This document shows positions 56,658-64,000 of a DNA stretch of 64,000 nucleotides, piece after piece. Made by a program: the position numbers and the translations under genes. Within the stretch, counting starts at the first letter, position 1. The number at the start of each line of letters is the position of its first letter. This stretch comes from Pochonia chlamydosporia 170 (taxonomy: Eukaryota > Ascomycota > Sordariomycetes > Hypocreales > Clavicipitaceae): contig NC_035795.1 in the NCBI RefSeq assembly GCF_001653235.2, positions 1,860,001-1,924,000 of the forward strand, in the 5' to 3' direction. The notes under the pieces were generated by a model. That model was not told the DNA's origin. It worked only from the letters and a program-made list of their open reading frames with translations, and made no database searches.

Positions 56658-58103
56658 CTAAAAGTCCTTGTCACCAACCACCCGTTGGCCATCATGCTTC
56701 ATCCTTGTTAATTTCCTATCAATGGTGTCGGTTCGTACACGGATTGCTTCTTCTCTGTGGGAAGCTTCCGTTTCGAACTCCCGGATCATTTGGCGTTTCT
56801 CACGACGAGCGTTGCGTAGACGATTCATGATGCCTGAAAATTGATCCGCAAACCAGTCGCCAGAATTCTCCCAGTCGTCAATTGACATGTTGGAGAAAAA
56901 TTGATGTTGCTCGCGTTCTCCTTGCTGCTGGAATTGCTCCAGTCTTGTTGTCAGCTTCGAAGCAGACGCATCGTGACCACCGTTCATGCCAAGTGCTTGC
57001 GGTACAACGTCAAAAGGCTCTTCTTGAAGATCTTGATATGTCATGGAACTGAGAATTTTGTCGTCGTAGTCTAAACTTGGACGCCTCCGCTTTTTCTCCT
57101 TGGCAGGTATGTTGCGGGAAGGCTTTGTTGATAACCTATCTTCTCGGGTCACCCGTGGGTGAAAGCCATTTTGCAACTTTACTTTGGAAGCTACTTTCAT
57201 GCCTCCATATGGTCCGTGAGCCTCAAAGTCATCGTCCGAATCGTTAACAAGGATAGACTCATTGATCTTTTCTTCGACTATTCGCTCCTCCCAGTTTCCT
57301 GCCCCGCGCTCAATGAACCTGCTCTTAACCTCGTCTTGCTCAATGGTCAGAGCATTAGTTGCGGGGGGTAGTGCACGATTGATGCGAACTCCGCGCATCG
57401 GCAACTTTGCTGGGCCATGAAGCGACTGGGCTGGAAAAGTATAGGGTGCATTCTGCGACCTGAAGGGTTTTAGTTGCTGAGCATTATTGTTCTGGAATCC
57501 ATCTTTCATTTCGGACGGATGATAGCGGGGAACCCCGGGAACGACAGATAGGCGGCCATCTCGTGCTACGGAAAATTCATCATTCCTTCCCGCGGTAGGC
57601 TGAGAATGTCGAGGAGGCAAGCTCTGGATCTGATTTCCATCTGCGCGTGGCTCCTCCGCCTTGATGCCGTGAGTTGGTCTGATGATCAAGTCCTCCGACT
57701 CGTTGACGGGAGTCGACAGCCCAGAGTTCATAAAGTTTTCCCCAAGCTGTGACCCATTGAAGATATCATGCTGGGCGTGCGTTGACTGAACACGACTCAC
57801 TGGTGGTCTGGCTGGTGATCCAAATCCCCGTCTCACCGGCGATGGGGCATTTTGTCCGTTTCCAAGTTGGCCACTTGGCTGGGGGCTGGACTTGCGGAAG
57901 GCACCAGGCAGGGGAAGACGGGCGAACTCGGCGAGTTCTTGTCGGCTTGGTATGTATTCGTTTGCGTTTGGCGTAGCTGAACGTTTCTCCAGTTCCGGTT
58001 GAGATGGTTTTTCAGCAGAGGCATTGTAGTGGGCGTTGCCGTCAGACTTGCCACGAACAAACGCCTGGAGCCCACGGCCCTTTGCTTTGAGTCCTGGTTG
58101 CAT
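56658..58103 (-). CDS. ECM11-domain protein (possible meiotic synaptonemal factor)
   Basis: A single exon gives 481 aa from ATG 58103. The frame opens 16 codons earlier at 58151, but those residues look like leader. The first ~340 residues are disordered, with many Pro, Ser, Asn and Gln. The C-terminal ~130 residues fit the ECM11 domain: LDYDDKILSSMTYQDLQEEPFD, then a helical tail with WENSGDWFADQF and RNARREKRQMIREFETE. In yeast Ecm11 is a SUMOylated component of the synaptonemal complex central element. That the fungal long forms do the same is inference. A basic KEKKRRRPSL motif before the domain could be a nuclear signal. Confidence 0.82.
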   Translation of the reverse strand: MQPGLKAKGRGLQAFVRGKSDGNAHYNASAEKPSQPELEKRSATPNANEYIPSRQELAEFARLPLPGAFRKSSPQPSGQLGNGQNAPSPVRRGFGSPARPPVSRVQSTHAQHDIFNGSQLGENFMNSGLSTPVNESEDLIIRPTHGIKAEEPRADGNQIQSLPPRHSQPTAGRNDEFSVARDGRLSVVPGVPRYHPSEMKDGFQNNNAQQLKPFRSQNAPYTFPAQSLHGPAKLPMRGVRINRALPPATNALTIEQDEVKSRFIERGAGNWEERIVEEKINESILVNDSDDDFEAHGPYGGMKVASKVKLQNGFHPRVTREDRLSTKPSRNIPAKEKKRRRPSLDYDDKILSSMTYQDLQEEPFDVVPQALGMNGGHDASASKLTTRLEQFQQQGEREQHQFFSNMSIDDWENSGDWFADQFSGIMNRLRNARREKRQMIREFETEASHREEAIRVRTDTIDRKLTRMKHDGQRVVGDKDF

Positions 58104-59201
58104 AATGGTGGTAGTCCTAGGTGGGTTGTAAAGCCCAATTGTGAAGCCCAAAGTGATGGTTCATCAGAGAATGACTTGCTGGCTGTGTTTGTATGGGCTT
58201 AAATGCCAACTGATAAGGCGGGCATATCCTCAGAAGCACAAACTAGGCTCTCGCCGCAGCACCTGGCCGCCCAAGGCAGCTCGGAAGGGGACAAGGTATT
58301 GTTGGCGGGTAATGTACGCGAGCAATTTGGTTGAGATGCTGGACCATCGGGTCTCAAGTTGTTTTGCGAGCCTTGGTATTGCAGCATTGAATGCGAACAA
58401 GACCCAACATCGGGTTGAGTTTGGTCACGCTGTCCAGGCCAACGAGACAACGCGTGGGAAGTGCAAGTGCGTAAAGTGGTCTGGCAGCTGGGTCGCGGTG
58501 TCAGGTGATGTTGCCTGCCAAGCTGGAGCCTCCGTGTGCAGAAGGAAGGCACGACCCAAGCACGAACCGTTGAATGGACAGGGTGTACGGAGTCGGGTTG
58601 GGTATGCAAGCCTGCAATTTGGTTCTTGAAGACTGGATGCTTCAGATTAAATATGACGTGCATTTAACCCTTGACTCAGCTTTTTCGACATTTCTCTGCC
58701 CAATGTCGGCTCCCTCCCTAGCCTTGCGGGTACTCCAGGTTCGTTCTGCATTCGACAAAAGCAGTTGTCCGGCCATAGCCTAAAATTACGGACAATCTGG
58801 TCACTGTTGTCTTCCACACGTCATTCCGCCTTCATCTGAGCTGTCAATCCCGTCACAAGGCACAGGCTGGTCCAGTCCGCATCAATCTGCGTCGATGCGC
58901 TAGGACCTGTCACTCACTTCCTTGTTTAGTTGGACGAAATTCTTGGTCGGCACCACCACACCACACCAGACCTCATATGCACGAGACAACCAGACTGCTG
59001 TGCACCTCTCCGAAATAGAACCTGACATTTAAAAATCAGCCCCGACCATCCCGGACTTCAACAAGTTCACATCTCAGCCGCGCAAAGCTGATACCTTGGC
59101 CACCAGGCACCCCGCGTCGCCAGACGACATTCGAGTGACTTCAAAAGCAAAGCGAAGCCATGCGAAGCTGCTGATCACCCACGAAACGGCGCTCGACACA
59201 T
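58104..59201. other. divergent intergenic
   Basis: Promoters of the ECM11-domain gene and the Srf1-like gene. A plus ORF (58141-58629, 162 codons) has no recognisable domain. Confidence 0.5.
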
Positions 59202-60532
59202 GTGCCTGCAGCTGCTGCTGTAGTAACAGAAAAGATACATGTCGCCGCGATGACACTCCCAGAATCTGCCGTCGCGCCGTCCTCATCGCCACCTCCAACA
59301 GCAACGGGATCCAACTCCTCTGAACCGCCTACATCCGCTCTGACACACACAACAGAGAGCACGACGGATACTTCCACTATCCGTCTACGACCTCCTAGAT
59401 CACTTCCTCGTATGTTGCTAAAACCAACCCCATGCCTGGCCAGCCCGACCCGCACGTTGTGTAACGCAGCCTGCATTCTGTCTCGAAAATTAGCTATGCT
59501 GACTCAGGGTTTGGAAAACCTGTAGCTTGGATTGACTCTTACGAAGAGAGATATGGTCCGGTGAGCGATGAACAGCTTCAACTGTTACAACCACCATCAC
59601 GTATAGTTCAGCACCAGAGCAATTTTGCGCCTAATCCGCCGCATCGACGAGTGTCCAAGGATGGCTTCGTCGTTTGGGACGACCCGTCGCTTGGCCCTGC
59701 GCAGAATGCGCGAGCCAAGATTCCTCACTTCTTTCGACACGGTCGCGCTTCCATGCACGGTAGAAAGTGGGATCACCTTCGCAGCAACGAACCCGTAATA
59801 GTCCCCAAGTTCAGAACGACACCAGCCTTTAGCGCAGCTCAGAGCCCGGTATCATGGCACGACTATGTACGGTCGTCAACCTGGGGCCGGATGCCGAATG
59901 AAGAATCTCAAATTGTGGACTACGAAGTGCTCAATCAGCTGCAACCAACATTCAATAAGGAATCGGATTTTCACTTTAATCAGACAGATGCACGAACAAG
60001 AGACAATCGAAAAGCCGTCACTTTACCGAACCGCATATGGAACAGAATCATGCGGCATCCGTTGTCGCCGTTGCTGTTCAGATTAGGCGTCATGCTTACT
60101 TCGATTGTGGCACTTGGACTCTCCGCGAAAATATATGAACTAGAAGATACGATTGCGCATCAAAGCGCAGAGCGAACTCAGTCGGTGGTGGCCATAGTCG
60201 TGGATTGTGTTGCCATTCCTTACATCGCATACATGATATGGGACGAGTATACCGGAAAACCACTGGGCCTTCGGTCAGCAATGTCCAAAATCTCCCTAAT
60301 ATTGTTAGACCTGGTCTTCATCATATTCAAGTCCGCGAGCACGGCGCTGGCGTTTGAAAGCTTCATATACCATAATGTGCGGCAGGCGCCACTTGTTCGC
60401 TTCTCGATTGCTCTCGCTTCATTCCAACTAATTGGTCTCATTTCATGGTCCATGACATTTACGATCAACATATTCCGAACAGTGAAGCGGCTAGGAGGTG
60501 GCGGGGCGGATGGTGACGACGGCGCTGTATGA
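59202..60532 (+). CDS. Srf1-like four-helix membrane protein (phospholipase D regulator family)
   Basis: Exons 59202-59409 and 59508-60532 join in phase to 410 aa, or 394 aa if translation starts at ATG 59250. The splice yields PRFGKPVAWIDSYEERYGPVSDEQLQLLQPP, then APNPPHRR and GFVVWDDPSLGPAQ, a conserved opening of fungal proteins annotated as Srf1-type regulators of phospholipase D. Four membrane helices follow: LFRLGVMLTSIVALGLSA, VVAIVVDCVAIPYIAYMIW, ISLILLDLVFIIFKSAS and IALASFQLIGLISWSMTF. In yeast Srf1 controls Spo14. The link for this filamentous form rests on annotation by family and is not shown here. The C-terminus is short and Gly/Asp-rich. Confidence 0.85.
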
Positions 60533-62151
60533 TGCGCTTCGGAGAGAATACCCTGTTTGTCTGTTTGTCACGTTGAGCTTTTGGCGTTTTGTTTGGACCA
60601 TTCTGCGGCATGTGGTGGGCGTTTAAGGGTGTGTTGAAAGCGATACTTTAACCATATGTACATTCCAGTCTAAGCCTTCCATGTATTATATCAATTGCGG
60701 AATAGGTTATCAGCGAGGGAAGAAGAGCGAGATAGTTTATGGCTGTTGTCTATTTTTATCAGCGGCTTGAATATCAATACGCTATGATCGCATTTGGCAT
60801 TGCCGTGTGGGCCGCTCTATGCAATTGCGCCATCTTGCCCAATTTGTTTCATGTTTTCTTTGAAGAATGGAGAATGCACAAAGGGTCGGGTGTTTGTGTG
60901 GTGCTTTATTGGGAACATTGAGGCACCGCATGTCGCTTTGTGTAGTGGTAGAGCTGAGGCTCTGCGAAGGAAGCATGCCAACGTTGCTATTGGAATACAA
61001 TTTTAGCGCTTAGTGGATGAATATACACGAGCGAAAGACATGTCATGGTTGCAGCTGCTTTGATATTGTGCAAAATTGGTTATGCCAGCTTGAGCTTGAG
61101 TGATGATGTCTGGTGCTCCGGAGTATGCGGTTGGAAGCTTTGGCCTAAGCAAGTTGACAGTGGTGGTTCGCCTTGCACTAAGCCTGTTTTGGTCTTCAAT
61201 ATTTGCAGGCAGCTCCGGTGCATGGCTGTTGTCCATGTCAGCAACACCGTCCACGGAACTCCCCTAGGCTTCCTGCATCTTGTTGCGTGAAGTTGGTCGG
61301 TAAATTCACACTGGGCAAATCCAGTCCTAAGGCTGACAGAGGGATATGACTGATCTACGCAACACTGGGTCGTGGGGAGTTGGATTGAGACAACATTAAA
61401 AGCACAAACCAAAGAAGGGGTCTGGTCCAAGTCCCATGTCCAGATGTCTCCTTCTGGGCTGCCGCCTGATTGTGGACCAGGACTCCATCCAGTTAGTCAG
61501 TCAGTCAATCAAGTCTGGCACCAGACAGGCAGACAGGCCAACTGGCGCCAGCTGGTGCCAGCGCCAGTGCCAGTACCACCAGGCCGTAACCTTGAACGTC
61601 GTGACTTCCCAACTTCCTTTTGCCAACCGCTTCGTCACTGTTCCTGTTTGGTCGGGTTCTGTCTCTGATTCTTCAAGTTCTTCTTTTCTTCCGCAGATAC
61701 CTCCGTTTGCTGCAGCTTGAATCGGGCAGTCAACCCCCCCCAGGCAAAGATTCGACTCTGTGCATCGCCAGTCTCTCCGTCTCGTTGTGCGCGCCAGCTC
61801 GAGCTCGAGGCCCGACACACGCACGCAGCCTTGTCGTCCTTTTTCAACCTGTCAGCTCGTGCATCATCCTCGCATCGACATCCCGCGCCGCAACAGCAAC
61901 CTAATCTCCCCATTGCTCAACTCATATCCAGTCCTTGAGCAGCCCCTTCCGACATCCATACCAAGTCGCCTGTTTATCCTTTCTTCCTGCTCATTCCGCC
62001 CATTCATCAGTGCCGTACCCGTTGTCGCGGATTCAAACACTCGTCGTCCTTGTGCCAGCAGATCCCCTCGATTTGAACCCCGCGCTGCCAGCTTTCGTGA
62101 CCGCCCCCATCACGGCCACGACCACGACTTCGCCATCCATCTATCGCAAGT
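60533..62151. other. intergenic and cullin leader
   Basis: 1.6 kb without a gene. The last ~550 bp are C/T-rich and look like the cullin-1 promoter and 5' UTR. Confidence 0.5.
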
Positions 62152-64000
62152 ATGACTGCACGGATGGCCAGTCCAAGCCAGATGCCTCCGGTGCCCAACC
62201 GAGAGGACATCGGGGCGACGTATGTTCCCTCGACTACAACATCCCTTACCGACAAACGTGACTGACCTTGTCATGCGTTTTAGATGGAATTACCTCCAAG
62301 CTGGCATCACTCGTATCATGAACGAACTCGAGAAGGGAATCGACATGCAGATGTATATGGGTGTATACACGTATGTGCTGCTCCCTTGTATTTAGCTCAC
62401 CAGGGGTGCTATTTCCCATTGTATTGCGCTTGGGCTAACCTTGACTCTTCGTTACCTTTTCAGCGCCGTTCACAACTTTTGCACATCACAAAAGGCCGTC
62501 GGACTTAACGGGCCGACCATGCAGACTAATCACCGCGGCGGTAAGTAACTTGTTTAGAAACTGGAAACATTCTCGTTGGTTGCCAGTTGGTGTTGCAACC
62601 AAGGCTCACATTTCGTCCACAGCCCATCTTCTCGGCGAAGAACTGTACAACAACCTGATTACCTACCTCGTAAAACATCTCGACGGGCTCTACGAGGCAT
62701 CGAAATTACACACCGACGAGGCGCTGTTGACATACTACATCAGAGAATGGAGCCGATATACCACTGCAGCAAAATACATACATCACCTCTTCAGATACTT
62801 GAACCGTCACTGGGTCAAAAGAGAAATTGACGAAGGCAAAAAGAACGTCTACGATGTATACACCCTCCATCTAGTGCAATGGCGCAAGGTTTTGTTCGGG
62901 CAGGTATCTGGGAAAGTTATGGATGCCGTGCTGAAGCTAGTAGAAAAGCAAAGAAACGGCGAAACTATTGAACATAACCAAATCAAGCAGGTTGTCGACT
63001 CGTTTGTGTCCCTTGGCCTAGATGAGTCAGACATGTCGCGGTCCACGTTGGACGTTTATCGTTACCACTTTGAGAAGCCCTTCCTGGAGGCAACCAGGGA
63101 ATTTTACCAAGCTGAGTCTAAGCAGTTTGTCGCTGAAAACAGTGTGGTCGAGTACATGAAGAAGGCCGAGGCGCGTCTAGCTGAAGAGGAGGAACGGGTC
63201 AAGATGTATCTGCACCAGGATATTGCCGTACCCCTAAAAAGGGCTTGCAACATGGCTTTGATTGCCGAACACTCGACATTGCTACGAGACGAGTTTCAAG
63301 TCTTATTGGACAACGAGAGAGAAGAGGATATGGCCAGGATGTACAATTTGCTGTCTCGCATACCCGACGGACTGGAACCGTTACGAACCAAATTCGAAAA
63401 CCACGTACGCAGGGCCGGTCTTGCTGCGGTCCAAAAAGTACAGTCATCGGAGGGTGACAAGCTGGAGCCTAAGGTGTACGTGGATGCTCTGCTCGAAGTG
63501 CATTCGCAGTACCAGCTATTGGTGAAGCAAGCATTCAACGATGAACCGGAGTTTACTCGCTCGTTGGATAACGCCTGCAGGGAGTTCGTGAACCGCAACG
63601 AAGTGTGCAAATCCAGTTCAACAAAGTCACCAGAGCTCTTGGCCAAGTACACTGACGTCCTGCTTCGCAAGAGCAGTACAAGTATAGAAGAGGCCGATTT
63701 GGAACGAACATTGACACAGATTATGACGGTCTTCAAGTATATTGAAGACAAGGACGTATTTCAAAAATATTACTCACGTATGCTAGCTCGACGCCTCGTT
63801 CACAGCAATTCATCATCAGATGATGCTGAGACTAGTATGATTAGCAAGCTCAAGGAGGCTTGTGGGTTTGAATACACCAACAAGCTGCAGCGCATGTTCC
63901 AAGATATGCAAATCTCAAAGGACTTGAACAAGGACTTCCGAGATCACTTGGACAGCGTCGGTTCGTCTAAGGCGGTGGACTCAAATTTCTCCATCTTGGG
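62152..64000 (+). CDS. cul1: cullin-1 (SCF ubiquitin ligase scaffold), cut by right edge
   Basis: Exons 62152-62219, 62284-62370, 62464-62540 and 62623 to the edge join in phase. The N-terminus reads WNYLQAGITRIMNELEKGID, VYTAVHNFCTSQ and LGEELYNNLITYL, the Skp1/F-box-binding first cullin repeat. YYIREWSRYTTAAKYIHHLFRYLNRHW is the usual first-repeat core of cullin-1. EYMKKAEARLAEEEERV, then FEYTNKLQRMFQDMQISKDLN, marks the start of the cullin homology region. The C-terminal Rbx1-binding and Nedd8 sites lie beyond base 64000. The four early introns are clustered, as is common for fungal cullins. Cullin-1 assembles SCF ligases that mark proteins for degradation. Confidence 0.95.

Overview
The window is nuclear DNA of a filamentous ascomycete, most likely Sordariomycetes and probably Hypocreales. 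The reasons are short GT-AG introns (about 47-90 bp) with CTAAC/CTAAT-like branch sites, a tRNA-Pro with a canonical short intron, a PNP-NACHT-ankyrin NLR, a Zn2Cys6 regulator and fungal-only families (CorA-like, Ecm11, Srf1-like). I cannot name the species. Exon joins below were worked out by hand from splice consensus, reading phase and family similarity.

Layout. The left edge (1-3075, minus) is a 2-oxoglutarate/Fe(II) oxygenase-like gene with three apparent frameshifts. It is followed by an uncharacterised fungal family gene (3991-5173, minus) and a very large NLR (5715-12637, plus): a nucleoside-phosphorylase-like effector domain, NACHT, and about 41 ankyrin repeats. Then come a small membrane protein (13313), a metallo-beta-lactamase-fold enzyme (15420), a Golgi-type glycosyltransferase (16973, minus) and a C2H2 regulator (19006, minus) with a 3 kb AT-rich upstream desert. 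A possible broken small Cys-containing ORF lies at 23292. Gamma-glutamyltranspeptidase (minus) and an amino-acid permease (plus) are divergent across 2.2 kb (25614-27836). A tRNA-Pro(CGG) sits at 30344.

From 31 kb on the window looks like ordinary core genome: an RNF216-like RBR ubiquitin ligase with a membrane insertion, the peroxisomal multifunctional beta-oxidation enzyme Fox2 (PTS1 SKI), a CorA-like membrane protein, a histidine-phosphatase-family protein, the mitochondrial carnitine/acylcarnitine carrier, a His-rich CDF zinc transporter, a Zn2Cys6 factor, a Tda10-type kinase, an ECM11-domain protein, an Srf1-like four-helix membrane protein, and the start of cullin-1, cut by the right edge.

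How the genes fit together. Fox2 and the carnitine carrier belong to the same fatty-acid utilisation route (peroxisomal oxidation, then acyl-carnitine entry to mitochondria), and both have clustered CCTCGG boxes upstream. The GGT/permease pair fits extracellular glutathione or gamma-glutamyl peptide scavenging. Cullin-1 and the RBR ligase are both ubiquitin-pathway genes but are far apart. The most unusual content is the NLR and the accessory genes around it in the first 24 kb.
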